The position numbers were made by a program, and so were the translations under genes. Below are positions 1 to 8,436 of a stretch of 64,000 nucleotides of DNA, in pieces. The notes below the pieces were generated by a model. It saw only the letters and a list, made by a program, of their open reading frames with translations, made no database searches and was not told the DNA's origin. How positions within the stretch are numbered: the first letter of the stretch is position 1; every line of letters begins with the position of its first letter. The stretch is from Paenibacillus nanensis (GTDB taxonomy: Bacteria > Bacillota > Bacilli > Paenibacillales > Paenibacillaceae), in the NCBI RefSeq assembly GCF_003583765.1, contig NZ_QXQA01000021.1, forward strand, positions 41,688 to 105,687. Reading direction: 5' to 3'.

Positions 1-68
1 GCATTGTGGAAGAAGATCCTTCCGTTCCAAAGCTGGAGAAAAAGGACGAGCTGGATAAGCTGCTGTAA
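1..68 (+). CDS. 3' end of an unidentified protein (partial)
   Basis: The window opens inside a reading frame whose codons begin at base 3 and end at TAA 66-68. The visible tail is about 21 residues, highly charged (IVEEDPSVPKLEKKDELDKL, then L). It is followed by a rho-independent hairpin, as expected for a real gene end. Too little is visible to name a family. Confidence 0.5.
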   Translation, partial: IVEEDPSVPKLEKKDELDKLL

Positions 69-124
69 TGAACCACCCCCGTTCGGCCAGAAGCCGGCGG
101 ATCAGAGCAATAGATAACAACAAG

Positions 125-160
125 GAAGGCTCGCTGCTTGAAAAAGAGGCGAGCCTTCTT
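125..160. terminator. Bidirectional terminator
   Basis: Perfect 10-bp stem GAAGGCTCGC (125-134) / GCGAGCCTTC (149-158) with T-rich flanks on both sides. It lies between the partial plus-strand gene and the minus-strand reductase that ends at 184, so it probably serves both. Confidence 0.75.
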
Positions 161-183
161 TATTCGGGATTTCGCCCCTGCTT

Positions 184-1185
184 TTATCCGTTTGCGCCAC
201 TGGCTCTAAACCAATTCACCGTATCCCGAATCGTCTCCTCAAGCGGTCTGCATGTCACCTTCAGGTGACGGGCAGCCTTTGCTCCGCTCGTTCGTTTCAT
301 TTCCGTCATAACGCGCAGCTCATCTAATGACAGATCGGTTTCTTTATTTCGTAACGCCGCTATTCGTTCATTTATCCATGTTGACAGGTAGACCATCGGA
401 ATCGGAAATTTTTTGGACGGTCCTTGAACGCCGGAAACCTTCTGAAGAATGGCGAACAATTCCTCTAAACTCGTATAGTGGCCGGATATAATGTACCGTT
501 CGTTGCCGATAGAGGATTCGGCTGCTTTCATCATCGCATACGCGACATCCCTGGCATCCACGACATCTATACCGGAAGGGAAAGATCCCGGCAGCTTCCT
601 GGACAGAAAATTTAATACCAGCTGGCCGCTGCCGGTTGGCGCGGAATCGCCGGGCCCGAACATCCATGCGGGCAAAAACGTAACGACCGGCGTTCGGTGA
701 CTCCGTAAAAACTTATCAATTTCCTGGTCGCCGACCACTTTGCTCTTTCCGTATAAGTTTAGCGCTTCATCCGGATTCATCCGGTCATTCTCATCGCTTG
801 GCTTTCCGTCCTCGCGTTTGCGAAGCGTCGCGTTCGTACTGGTATGCACAATTTTCCGTACGCCGTATTTCTCGGCATATTCAAATAACCGAACGGTATG
901 GGTTACATTGATTTGCTTTAAAGGCGTCCAGTGATCTCCCCTGCGAAACGTCTCGCGAAAATAGGCGGCCGTATGGAAGAGAACATCGCAATCCTGCAGG
1001 TGATGCGCCCATGGTTCAATGTCCATCATATCCCCGGTAATAATCTCGACATTTAAACCGCCAAGCAGCTTTTCCGCTTTTTTTGCCGATCGGACAAGCG
1101 TCTTGACCTGATAACCATTTTCCGCTAAAAGCCGAACCAAATTGCCGCCAAGTAATCCTGTACCACCAGTCACAAACGCGCGCAT
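184..1185 (-). CDS. NAD(P)-dependent extended short-chain reductase/epimerase
   Basis: A 333-residue cytosolic protein of the extended SDR superfamily, closest in pattern to dihydroflavonol-4-reductase-type enzymes. The Rossmann nucleotide site TGGTGLLG is at residues 6-13. The catalytic Tyr-Lys pair is in LYGKSK (Tyr145, Lys149), with a Ser/Thr-rich strand before it (HTSTNAT near 114-120). It probably reduces or oxidises a carbonyl/hydroxyl group on an NAD(P)-bound substrate; the substrate cannot be read from sequence. It is divergent from a TetR regulator with an inverted repeat between them, so repression by that regulator with relief by a small molecule is the simplest model (inference). 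Confidence 0.88.
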   Translation of the reverse strand: MRAFVTGGTGLLGGNLVRLLAENGYQVKTLVRSAKKAEKLLGGLNVEIITGDMMDIEPWAHHLQDCDVLFHTAAYFRETFRRGDHWTPLKQINVTHTVRLFEYAEKYGVRKIVHTSTNATLRKREDGKPSDENDRMNPDEALNLYGKSKVVGDQEIDKFLRSHRTPVVTFLPAWMFGPGDSAPTGSGQLVLNFLSRKLPGSFPSGIDVVDARDVAYAMMKAAESSIGNERYIISGHYTSLEELFAILQKVSGVQGPSKKFPIPMVYLSTWINERIAALRNKETDLSLDELRVMTEMKRTSGAKAARHLKVTCRPLEETIRDTVNWFRASGANG

Positions 1186-1246
1186 CTTGCCTCTCCTCCT
1201 AATGTCAATTATTGGTGCAAATCAAGCATACAACGAAAAGTGAACA

Positions 1247-1306
1247 AAGTAAACTAAAATTATAAAATTAGTTCATTTTGTACATACCGTTTATTTCAGT
1301 TTACTT
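1247..1306. promoter_or_regulatory. Candidate TetR operator half-sites in the divergent promoter region
   Basis: AAGTAAACT (1247-1255) and its exact reverse complement AGTTTACTT (1298-1306) frame an AT-rich stretch between the reductase and the TetR gene. The arms are far apart, so this could be two separate sites or a looped arrangement. Shorter dyads (AACTAA/TTAGTT, TGAAC/GTTCA) are nested in the same region. Location fits an autoregulatory TetR site; binding is inferred. Confidence 0.35.
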
Positions 1307-1356
1307 CGAAGGAAATGTGAGTTACGATGGAAGGGATGAGATTGGAGGCTGGGAAG

Positions 1357-1995
1357 ATGGAGAAGGACCAAATTCGATTCAAATATTTCGAAAAAATAAA
1401 GCCTGTTTTCAGAAAGAACCGGTTTAGCCAGCTCAATATGGACGATATTGCAAGGCATATGGATATTAGTAAGGCGACCATGTACAAATACTTCTCGTCG
1501 AAAGACGAAATCGTCAAATTGTTTGTCGATAGCTGCGCGGACTACTTTAAATCCGGCGAGAACATGATGTTAGACGAGGGACTATCCTATTTGGAGCGGT
1601 TTCAGATCACCTTTGAGCATTCTTTGAAAGCCGCGGTTTACGTGCCGGATATTCTTCTGCAAGATTTAAAAGAGGCCTATCCCAAGCTTTTAGATACTCT
1701 CTTGCGCGCTGAACAAGAACGCCTGGCCTGTTTCAAGCAGTTTTTCGATGCCGGCGCCGCCGAAGGCGTCTTCAATCCCATCAATCCTGCATTGTACTTA
1801 GTCCAGGACGACGTCGTTCTTAGACGTATATTGGAGCCTTCGTTCACCATTCAGTTTGATATCACCTTGAAAAAGGCGCTATCGGATTATTACTTGATTA
1901 AAAAACATCAATTCATTACTCCGCCGTTTCTGGATTCGGTTGACGATGGCATCATGGATAAGAAGATCCAGCAAGTCATTCAACAAATTTCATGA
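1357..1995 (+). CDS. TetR/AcrR-family transcriptional regulator
   Basis: About 212 residues. The N-terminal helix-turn-helix reads MDDIARHMDISKATMYKYF, followed by SSKDEIVKLF, the typical TetR DNA-binding signature. The C-terminal half is the variable ligand/dimer domain. In-frame ATGs exist at 1327, 1336 and 1357; I chose 1357 because GGAGG at 1344-1348 sits 8 bases before it. It is divergent from the SDR reductase at 184-1185 and is its likely repressor (inference from layout). The ligand is unknown. Confidence 0.88.
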   Translation: MEKDQIRFKYFEKIKPVFRKNRFSQLNMDDIARHMDISKATMYKYFSSKDEIVKLFVDSCADYFKSGENMMLDEGLSYLERFQITFEHSLKAAVYVPDILLQDLKEAYPKLLDTLLRAEQERLACFKQFFDAGAAEGVFNPINPALYLVQDDVVLRRILEPSFTIQFDITLKKALSDYYLIKKHQFITPPFLDSVDDGIMDKKIQQVIQQIS

Positions 1996-2114
1996 GCAGG
2001 GCGGCCTGCTGCCAATAAACCAGCGGCGAACGAAGACTGCTTGTCGAGTCCTTGTTTGCCGCTGCTGCTTTACCCTGCGCGGTTTTCAACCTCATCCGGA
2101 CGAGCTGGCAACGC

Positions 2115-2156
2115 AAAAAAAGCCGGTTCCAGAGCTCCCGCCCTATTCCCGGCTTT
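2115..2156 (-). terminator. Terminator of the GMC oxidoreductase operon
   Basis: AAAGCCGG (2119-2126) pairs with CCGGCTTT (2149-2156). On the minus strand the stem is followed by a run of T. It lies 11 bases past the oxidoreductase stop codon. Confidence 0.65.
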
Positions 2157-2166
2157 CCCCAGCTAT

Positions 2167-3882
2167 TTAGACGAGCATGCCGCCCTTTTCTCTGTACTTC
2201 AAAATACCTTCCGCCGCCCGGTAAGCGAGCGCGCCCACCGTTCCGGTAGGATTGTAGCCCGCGTTTTGCGGGAAGCTGCTTGCCCCTACGACAAACACGT
2301 TTTCCGCGTCCCACATTTGACTGTAATTGTTGACGGCGGACGTTCCCGGCTCAGCGCCCATAATGACGCCGCCCGTGTTATGCGTCGATTGGTACATCGT
2401 AATTTCGTACGGGCCAAGCTCCTTCATATATTCCACGTTATCCGCGCCCATCTCTTTCATAATATCGGCGCAGCGCTCCGCCAAAAACTTCGCCATCTCG
2501 CGGTCTTGATCCTCGAAGTCGAACGTGATGCGCATAAGCGGATCGCCGAATGCGTCCTTGTAGGTCGGATCCAGATCGATATAGTGATGCTTGTAAGCCA
2601 TCGACGAGCCTTGTACCCCAACGGACAGCGTACGAGTCGCGTAATGAAGCGACTGCTTCTTAAACTCCTTGCCCCAAGTCGCCGTGCCTTGCGGCACCGG
2701 GTTGTTTTGGATCGGTCTGGCGCCCGTCTGGGTCAGGGCAATAACGCCTCCGTGGATGAAATTCAAATTGCTATGGTCGAAGTTGTCGCCGTTATAGTCA
2801 TCAATCGATACGCCTAGAGCGCCCGCTCCAGCGAACGTATTGAACTGCTTATCCTCAAAAAAGCCTAAGGCGCTTCCTTTGATAACTTGATACGCGTAGT
2901 TCGCCCCGATGACACCTCGGCCAGTGGACGGATCATAAGGCGCGCCCAGCTCGGACGTCAGCAGCAGCCGCACGTTATTGAACACGTAGCTGGTCACAAC
3001 AACGATATCCGCCGGCTGAATAATTTCTTCGCCCGTCGTCACGTCTATGTACATCACGCCTGTCGCCTTGCCGCCTTTGTGCAAAATCCGGCGGACATTG
3101 GAATGCGTGCGGATCTGGAATTTGCCTGTTTTGTTCGCAACCGGAATGACGGTTACGACAGGATCGGCCTTCGCGCCGTATTCGCAGCCGAAACGTTCGC
3201 AATAACCGCAATATTGGCAGGCTGCCCGGGCTACGCCGTCCGGATTCGTATAGTTTTCCGACAGATTGGCCGACGGCAAAATATACGGATGCAGGTTCAG
3301 CTTTTGCGCCGCATCAACAAACATTTGCATCGGCGGACTTTTCTTCATCGGCGGAGTCGGATACGGATTGCTCCGTTTGCCGCCCAGCGGATTCTCTTCC
3401 CCGGAAATGCCGGCCATCTTCTCGAACTTATCGAAATACGGCTCAAGCTCTTCATAGGTGATGCCCCAGTCCCGAATCGTCATTTCGGGCGGGATTTTAT
3501 TTTTGCCGTACCGTTCGATCGTTTTGCTTCTAATTTGGAAATCGTAAGGAAGGAACCGGTATGTCTGTCCGTTCCAATGCACGCCGGATCCGCCAAGATT
3601 GTCTCCCAGCAGGAAAGAACCGTACTGCCTCATCGGCAAAGCGCGAATTTTCTCGTTGCTGCGGAATGTTATCGTTTCTTTGGACAGATCCTGCATCAAT
3701 TCGTAGCGCAAGGCGTACCGCAGCTCATCGTGCACCATGAAATAATCTTCCGTTTTTCTCTCCTTGCCTCTCTCGAGACCTACTACGTTTAAGCCGGCTT
3801 TTGTCAGTTCGGAGGCAATGATGCCGCCCGCCCAACCGACGCCTACGATGACTACATCCGTTTTTGGTAATGTCTTCGCCAT
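2167..3882 (-). CDS. GMC-family FAD oxidoreductase (gluconate 2-dehydrogenase large-subunit type)
   Basis: 571 residues starting MAKTLPKTDVVIVGVG; ATG at 3882 is preceded by GGGAGGATAGC, so I prefer it to the longer open frame. The N-terminus has the ADP-binding motif of FAD proteins (VIVGVGWAGGIIASEL). A Cys-rich stretch CQYCGYCERFGCEYGA and the C-terminal pair HNTGG and NAGYNPTGTVGALAYR match GMC dehydrogenases, where His/Asn complete the active site. Membrane-bound gluconate, sorbitol and glucose dehydrogenases share this layout and pass electrons to the respiratory chain. The upstream gene, 22 bases away, is the matching small subunit. I see no signal peptide, so export, if any, would rely on the Tat partner. 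No cytochrome c subunit lies nearby. Confidence 0.88.
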   Translation of the reverse strand: MAKTLPKTDVVIVGVGWAGGIIASELTKAGLNVVGLERGKERKTEDYFMVHDELRYALRYELMQDLSKETITFRSNEKIRALPMRQYGSFLLGDNLGGSGVHWNGQTYRFLPYDFQIRSKTIERYGKNKIPPEMTIRDWGITYEELEPYFDKFEKMAGISGEENPLGGKRSNPYPTPPMKKSPPMQMFVDAAQKLNLHPYILPSANLSENYTNPDGVARAACQYCGYCERFGCEYGAKADPVVTVIPVANKTGKFQIRTHSNVRRILHKGGKATGVMYIDVTTGEEIIQPADIVVVTSYVFNNVRLLLTSELGAPYDPSTGRGVIGANYAYQVIKGSALGFFEDKQFNTFAGAGALGVSIDDYNGDNFDHSNLNFIHGGVIALTQTGARPIQNNPVPQGTATWGKEFKKQSLHYATRTLSVGVQGSSMAYKHHYIDLDPTYKDAFGDPLMRITFDFEDQDREMAKFLAERCADIMKEMGADNVEYMKELGPYEITMYQSTHNTGGVIMGAEPGTSAVNNYSQMWDAENVFVVGASSFPQNAGYNPTGTVGALAYRAAEGILKYREKGGMLV

Positions 3883-3904
3883 GCTATCCTCCCGCTTCGC
3901 CGCC

Positions 3905-4795
3905 TTAAGAGCCCATATGTGCCTGCAGGCTGGTCGGCTCCATCTTGGTAAAATCTTTGTCAATCACATTGGCATAGCTCATTTGGGCGCCCGGATAATT
4001 TCGCATCCGCCAGCCGTCCATATTATTGTTGCCGCCATACAGCGGATCGCTATAGACGCCTTCAATCGTGGCGCTCCGCAGCATTTTGAAGAAGGTGCTC
4101 GCCGTAATCGTCGTCAGCTTCGCTTCATCGGATTCGAAAGCTTTCAGCACCTCGTCCTGCTGCTCCGCCTCAAGCGCGGCGAAGCCTTTGCTGTACTTCG
4201 TCATGCTGTAGTTCTCCATCTCGCGAAGGCCGATATCAAAAATTTCTCTGCGCTTCAGCCTGCCTTGATAGCCCTGCGTTTTCTCGCCGGCATAGAATGG
4301 AGGCTGCATATAATCACGCCCGTTAAAGCCCCAATCTCCGGCGAGCTGGTGATCGATAAAAAAGGCGACGCCCAGCTTGCTTGCGCCCGGCCCCAGATCG
4401 TCCTCGGGAAAAATGCGTTCGGTCGCGCTGTCGACGATGCGGAACTGCGCAGGCGTGAAATACATAAGCGCCCGGTTGTAGTTAGGTGCAGCGGTCTCTT
4501 TGTTGTCATCGGCAGGAGCCGCTTCCTCCTGCTTGTTCCCTTCATTGTCGTTCGCGCAGCCGAACAGCGTGCTCAGTGCTCCCCCTACTGCGAGAGTTCC
4601 GAGCACATAACCGGAATTGACAAGGAATTTGCGCCGCGAACGGTCATGGACACCGGCAGATTCCCGTACGTCCGTATCGGATGTTATATCGCTGCTTAGA
4701 GCCGATCCGGCTTGCTCGCCTGTCGATTGCTGTTCCGGCTCGCTGCCTTCCGCCGGCTTCTCCGCCACCATCTCATTACTGTTGTTCCGTACCAC
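3905..4795 (-). CDS. Gluconate 2-dehydrogenase subunit 3 family protein with Tat/lipobox motif
   Basis: About 296 residues from a GTG start at 4795, supported by GGAGGT six bases upstream; an ATG at 4867 would add 24 residues. The segment SRRKFLVNSGYVLGTLAVGG, followed shortly by LFGC, combines a twin-arginine motif, a hydrophobic stretch and a lipobox cysteine, so it looks like a Tat-exported lipoprotein signal. Unusually, about 55-60 hydrophilic residues precede the twin arginines. The C-terminal part (YFTPAQFRIVDSATERIFP) matches the small subunit of membrane gluconate-type dehydrogenases. It probably escorts and anchors the GMC subunit encoded 22 bases downstream. Confidence 0.82.
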   Translation of the reverse strand: MVRNNSNEMVAEKPAEGSEPEQQSTGEQAGSALSSDITSDTDVRESAGVHDRSRRKFLVNSGYVLGTLAVGGALSTLFGCANDNEGNKQEEAAPADDNKETAAPNYNRALMYFTPAQFRIVDSATERIFPEDDLGPGASKLGVAFFIDHQLAGDWGFNGRDYMQPPFYAGEKTQGYQGRLKRREIFDIGLREMENYSMTKYSKGFAALEAEQQDEVLKAFESDEAKLTTITASTFFKMLRSATIEGVYSDPLYGGNNNMDGWRMRNYPGAQMSYANVIDKDFTKMEPTSLQAHMGS

Positions 4796-4929
4796 ACTTA
4801 CACCTCCATAATGCTGCAACTTGATGTATTCCGGCTTATTATTTTCCAATTGCGCATGAATATTCATTTGATGCCATGGGCTATCCTAACAACGACATTT
4901 GAATGAGCTAACGGAGGTAGATGACCCAG

Positions 4930-5700
4930 ATGAAAACATCGATGAAGCTGTTCGCGCTTACGGCCGCGGCGCTGATTGCTTTAACAGGCTGCGGGGGCAA
5001 TAACGGAGGCAATAACGGGAACACAGGCAATAACGCAGGCAACGCATCCGAAGGACAGAACAACCACGAGAACCACCAAGCGGAGAATAACGCCAACAAC
5101 AACGGCAACAACAATAACGGCTTAAGCGCGAACGCGATGCGCGATTCCTCGCTTATCCCGAGCGAAAACGGGCAAAAAACGTATACGACCAATAATCTCG
5201 GCCAAACCACTTACGGCATGGGAACCTCCGTCTACAGCATGATCGGCAGCTCGGGGCTGCACTCGAACGGCTTCTCCGCTCATCTGGAGTCGCGCCTCAG
5301 CGGCGCGGGCATCGAGGATGTGCGCGTCTTCGTGTTCGACGATACCGTCGTGCTGGCAACCGCAAAGCGCGATGCCTCCGCTTCCAGCAGCGATGAGCTT
5401 CAGCGCAGATTACTCGACCCGCAGGAGGGCATGTCCGCCAGGGGCGTGACGCCCCGCTTAGGTATTGGCGGCGTGACAGGCAACAGCAGCAATACGGACC
5501 ACGATAACCTGACCATGGCCGCCTCTCAAATCAAGACATTGATGGGCGCCGAGGTGAAGGTGTTGACCGTTGAAGGCGCGGAAGCGGTGCAGGCAATCGA
5601 AAAAATTCGCGCCGGCGCGCTTGCCGACAACATGTCGCCGGATCAAATCGCGCGCGACATCGGCAATCTTCTGCGGTTGGTGAAGAACGGACAGCAATAG
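4930..5700 (+). CDS. YhcN/YlaJ-type sporulation lipoprotein
   Basis: About 256 residues with a lipoprotein signal peptide ending LIALTGC. An Asn/Gly-rich low-complexity linker (GNNGNTGNNAGNASEGQNN) follows, then a C-terminal domain with VRVFVFDDTVVLA and IKTLMGAEVKVLTVEG, the pattern of YhcN/YlaJ lipoproteins, known as spore-associated lipoproteins in Bacillus. GGAGGT at 4913-4918 is too close to ATG 4921 (2 bases) and 11 bases from ATG 4930, so 4930 is my choice. It stands alone with its own terminator. Expression during sporulation is inferred from the family. Confidence 0.82.
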   Translation: MKTSMKLFALTAAALIALTGCGGNNGGNNGNTGNNAGNASEGQNNHENHQAENNANNNGNNNNGLSANAMRDSSLIPSENGQKTYTTNNLGQTTYGMGTSVYSMIGSSGLHSNGFSAHLESRLSGAGIEDVRVFVFDDTVVLATAKRDASASSSDELQRRLLDPQEGMSARGVTPRLGIGGVTGNSSNTDHDNLTMAASQIKTLMGAEVKVLTVEGAEAVQAIEKIRAGALADNMSPDQIARDIGNLLRLVKNGQQ

Positions 5701-5721
5701 CGGGAATTCCTCCGCCAATAC

Positions 5722-5772
5722 CAAAAAGCCCATCCGCAGCGCCTTACGGCGCCGTCCGGATGGGCTTTTTTC
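5722..5772. terminator. Bidirectional terminator between the YhcN-type gene and rarD
   Basis: AAAAAGCCCATCCG pairs with CGGATGGGCTTTTT; runs of A and T on both sides make it functional in both directions. The genes on either side converge on it. Confidence 0.85.
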
Positions 5773-5783
5773 GCATGTACAGG

Positions 5784-6668
5784 TTATCTAGCCGCAGGAT
5801 TCGGAGATTTGGCCCTCCGGATGGAGGACATCGCGAATACGACGAGCGCCGCCCAGATCAGGGAGAAGCTCACAAGCAGCACCGTCGAGATGTGTTCATC
5901 AAAAACAAGCACGCTGAGCAGCAGCGTAATCGAAGGCCCGATATATTGGACGAAACCAAGCGTTGAGAGCGGCAGCTGCTTCGCCGCCTTGGCGAAAAAG
6001 AGCAGCGGAAGCGCCGTCGCCGCTCCCGCAAGCAGCAGGAGGAGCAAAGATCCGGCGGACAGCGACCACGCGGTGGCCGTATGAGTCGCCCCCAAATAGA
6101 TCCAGTACAGGAGTGCGAGAGGCGTCACGACCGCCGTTTCCATAAACAGGCCGAGGCTGGATTCGAGCGAGACCTTTTTCTTGGCAAGGCCGTACAGCCC
6201 GAAGCTGAGCGCGAGCGACACCGAAATCCAAGGGAATCTGCCATAGTCGATCGCGACGAACAATACGCCCGCACCGGCGAGAGCGACCGCTAGCCATTGT
6301 CCTTTGCTTGGCTTCTCCCGCAGGAACAAGATGCCTAGCAGCACGTTTAACAACGGGGTCAAATAATAGCCGAGACTGGTCTCCACGACATGACCGTTAT
6401 TGACGGCCCATATGAAGATCATCCAGTTCGCCGTGATAAGCAGGCTGCTAACCGTCAAGGACAGCAAGGACGACCGGTTCGCCGCCAGCGCCCTCAGCTC
6501 GCTCCATTTGCGCTGCGCCGCAATGAGAATCGCAACGAACACAAAGGACCAGATGATCCGGTGAGACAAAATTTCTCCCGCGGGCGTCGTCTCGAACAGC
6601 TTCCAATAAAGCGGGAGAAGTCCCCACATGATGTATGCAATAATGGCGTATAGTAATCCGTTCTTCAT
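5784..6668 (-). CDS. rarD: RarD, EamA/DMT-family permease
   Basis: About 294 residues and roughly ten hydrophobic membrane segments, typical of the RarD branch of the drug/metabolite transporter superfamily. The N-terminus GLLYAIIAYIMWGLLPLYWK and the internal SLGYYLTPLLNVLLGILFLREK are characteristic. RarD proteins are annotated as chloramphenicol-sensitive proteins but the natural substrate is not established. ATG 6674 lies only one base after GGAG, whereas ATG 6668 has 7-base spacing, so 6668 is preferred. Its 3' end shares a terminator with the converging lipoprotein gene. Confidence 0.9.
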   Translation of the reverse strand: MKNGLLYAIIAYIMWGLLPLYWKLFETTPAGEILSHRIIWSFVFVAILIAAQRKWSELRALAANRSSLLSLTVSSLLITANWMIFIWAVNNGHVVETSLGYYLTPLLNVLLGILFLREKPSKGQWLAVALAGAGVLFVAIDYGRFPWISVSLALSFGLYGLAKKKVSLESSLGLFMETAVVTPLALLYWIYLGATHTATAWSLSAGSLLLLLLAGAATALPLLFFAKAAKQLPLSTLGFVQYIGPSITLLLSVLVFDEHISTVLLVSFSLIWAALVVFAMSSIRRAKSPNPAAR

Positions 6669-6808
6669 CTTCATGCTCCGTTCTAGTAAGGTTCTGTATG
6701 AATCATGAACGGAATTATACTACCGATCGGGCGGCTGTACAACAAAATGAAAAATGGGCATCCATTAGGGGAATTTTGTTCCAAAAAAGCACGGCTTGAA
6801 AAAATAGC

Positions 6809-6837
6809 TTGCCAAGGACTGACACGCATGGTAAGAT
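6809..6837 (+). promoter_or_regulatory. Sigma-A promoter of tRNA-Asp
   Basis: TTGCCA (6809-6814), 17-base spacer, TAAGAT (6832-6837). It ends 34 bases before the first base of the tRNA, a suitable distance for a short processed 5' leader. Confidence 0.65.
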
Positions 6838-6871
6838 ACTTCTTGTGTCTGAGAGACACGCCTAATCGTGT

Positions 6872-6948
6872 GGAGCCGTGGTGTAGAGGCCTAACATGCC
6901 TGCCTGTCACGCAGGAGACCGCGGGTTCGAATCCCGTCGGCTCCGCCA
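6872..6948 (+). tRNA. tRNA-Asp (anticodon GTC)
   Basis: 77 bases including an encoded CCA. The acceptor arm GGAGCCG pairs with CGGCTCC, the anticodon stem CCTGC/GCAGG (6899-6903, 6911-6915) encloses the loop CTGTCAC with anticodon GTC at 6906-6908, and the T arm contains GGTTCGAATCC. G34 in a GUC anticodon is a queuosine position, and the enzyme that glutamylates queuosine in tRNA-Asp is encoded 108 bases downstream. Confidence 0.97.
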
Positions 6949-6994
6949 TTTACAAATCGTTGCTCAGACCGGGCAATATACATATTTTCAGAAG

Positions 6995-7019
6995 AGAGCG
7001 GCGGCAGCTGCTCTTTTTT
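6995..7019 (+). terminator. Terminator between tRNA-Asp and gluQ
   Basis: AGAGCGGC (6995-7002) pairs with GCTGCTCT (7007-7014) with one G-T pair, GGCA loop, then T5. It would end the tRNA transcript before gluQ unless read-through occurs. Confidence 0.7.
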
Positions 7020-7056
7020 GCATAGGAAAAAAGCTTGTACATAAGGAGGGTGCAGG

Positions 7057-8025
7057 ATGAAACGAAGGGGACGATTCGCTCCGACGCCATCGGGGCTGCT
7101 CCATATCGGCAACGCATTAAGCGCGCTTGCGGCCTGGCTGCAAATTCGGCAGGCAGACGGAGAGTTTATATTGCGGATCGAAGATATCGATAAGCCGCGG
7201 TCCCGGCCCGCTTATGCGGAGCAGCAGCAGGACGATCTGCTCTGGCTCGGCATCGATTGGGATGAAGGGCCGCGCGCAGGCGGTCCTCATGCGCCGTACG
7301 AGCAGAGCAAGCGCGAAGAGCTGTATGAAGACGCGCTCCAGGAGCTGCTGCGCAAAGGACGAACCTATCCCTGCTACTGCAGCCGGAGCGAGCTGGCCTC
7401 TATCGCAAGCGCTCCGCACGGTCTCTCCTCCGAAGGCGCGGCTTATCCCGGCTTTTGCAGGCATCTCACCGACGAAGAACGCGCGGAGAAAGAAGCGAAA
7501 AAAACGCCGGCCCTTCGGTTTATTATGCCTCCGGAGCCGATCGAGTTCCTCGACGGCTCGTCCGACTCGCCTATTCGTTATGACGGAGACGCGCTTGGCG
7601 ATTTCGTCGTCAAACGCGCCGACGGCATGTACAGCTACCAGCTTGCCGTTACGGTGGATGATGCGGCCATGGGCATAACGGACGTATTGCGCGGAGCGGA
7701 TCTGCTGGATTCGACGCCCCGCCAGCTTGCCCTGTACGAGGCGCTCGGCAAGCAGCCGCCTTCGTTCACCCATGTGCCGCTCGTCATGAGCGAGAGCGGC
7801 GAACGGCTGTCCAAGCGCGACAAATCGCTTACGCTTGCCTCCATTCGGGATGGCGGCGCGCAGCCGGAGCGGCTAGTCGGGGCTATCGCTTATATGGCAG
7901 GCTGGGTGGACCGGCTTGAGCCGGTCGCATCCCGCGAGCTGATCCCGCTGTACCGGACGCCCCGCCAATCGGACGGTCCGTTTATTTTAACGGATCGGCT
8001 GCTGAGCTGGATTACAGAATCGTAA
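7057..8025 (+). CDS. gluQ: GluQ-RS, glutamyl-queuosine tRNA(Asp) synthetase
   Basis: 322 residues, a truncated glutamyl-tRNA-synthetase paralogue without an anticodon-binding domain. The class I signature HIGN is at 16-19 and the KMSKS-like loop is LSKRDKS near residue 247. The zinc ligands expected of GluQ-RS are present: Cys106 and Cys108 in YPCYCSR, Tyr130 and Cys134 in YPGFC. The family activates glutamate without tRNA and attaches it to queuosine-34 of tRNA-Asp. A strong GGAGGG precedes ATG 7057. The substrate tRNA-Asp(GUC) gene lies just upstream, which supports the assignment. The gene converges on yjbQ with only 6 bases between stops. Confidence 0.93.
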   Translation: MKRRGRFAPTPSGLLHIGNALSALAAWLQIRQADGEFILRIEDIDKPRSRPAYAEQQQDDLLWLGIDWDEGPRAGGPHAPYEQSKREELYEDALQELLRKGRTYPCYCSRSELASIASAPHGLSSEGAAYPGFCRHLTDEERAEKEAKKTPALRFIMPPEPIEFLDGSSDSPIRYDGDALGDFVVKRADGMYSYQLAVTVDDAAMGITDVLRGADLLDSTPRQLALYEALGKQPPSFTHVPLVMSESGERLSKRDKSLTLASIRDGGAQPERLVGAIAYMAGWVDRLEPVASRELIPLYRTPRQSDGPFILTDRLLSWITES

Positions 8026-8031
8026 TCGGGC

Positions 8032-8436
8032 CTAGCCCTGTATCGTCTTGACGTAAAACGTTCTCGTCCGCGGCCCGTCGAACTCGCAGAAATAGATGCC
8101 CTGCCAGGTGCCGAGCACCGGCTTTCCTTCATGAATAAGCACGGTCTGGCTCGTGCCGGTCTGGATCGCTTTCAAATGGGCCGCCGTATTGCCTTCGGCG
8201 TGGCGGTCCGCCGGATGCTCCCACGGATACAGCTCATCCAATCTGCGCAGCACGTCGCGGACAACGTCGGGATCGGCGTTTTCGTTGATCGCAATCCCGG
8301 CTGTCGTATGCGGACAATAGACGATGGCATAGCCTTCCCTCACGCCGCTTTCCCGGACAGCCTCACGCACCATGGAAGTAATATCCGCCATTTGATCCCT
8401 CTGCCGCGTAGCGATTTGATACGTCCGCAAGCTCAT
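8032..8436 (-). CDS. YjbQ/UPF0047-family protein
   Basis: 134 residues, a small cytosolic single-domain protein. The family signature is clear: YCPHTTAGIAINENADPDV near the middle, HPADRHAEGNTAAHLK, and VLGTWQGIYFCEFDGPRTR near the end. Members complement thiamine-phosphate synthase defects in some bacteria, but the physiological role is unsettled. The start is taken as ATG 8436 because it overlaps the TGA of the upstream ArsR gene (ATGA) and has GGGAGG seven bases before it; the longer frame to 8460 is less likely. Translational coupling with the regulator is implied. Confidence 0.9.
   Translation of the reverse strand: MSLRTYQIATRQRDQMADITSMVREAVRESGVREGYAIVYCPHTTAGIAINENADPDVVRDVLRRLDELYPWEHPADRHAEGNTAAHLKAIQTGTSQTVLIHEGKPVLGTWQGIYFCEFDGPRTRTFYVKTIQG

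Noticed and set aside
2041..3792. Long plus-strand open frames of 258 and 301 codons opposite the GMC oxidoreductase
   Set aside because: Antisense shadows of a clearly identified GMC protein; Arg/His-rich, no family signature.
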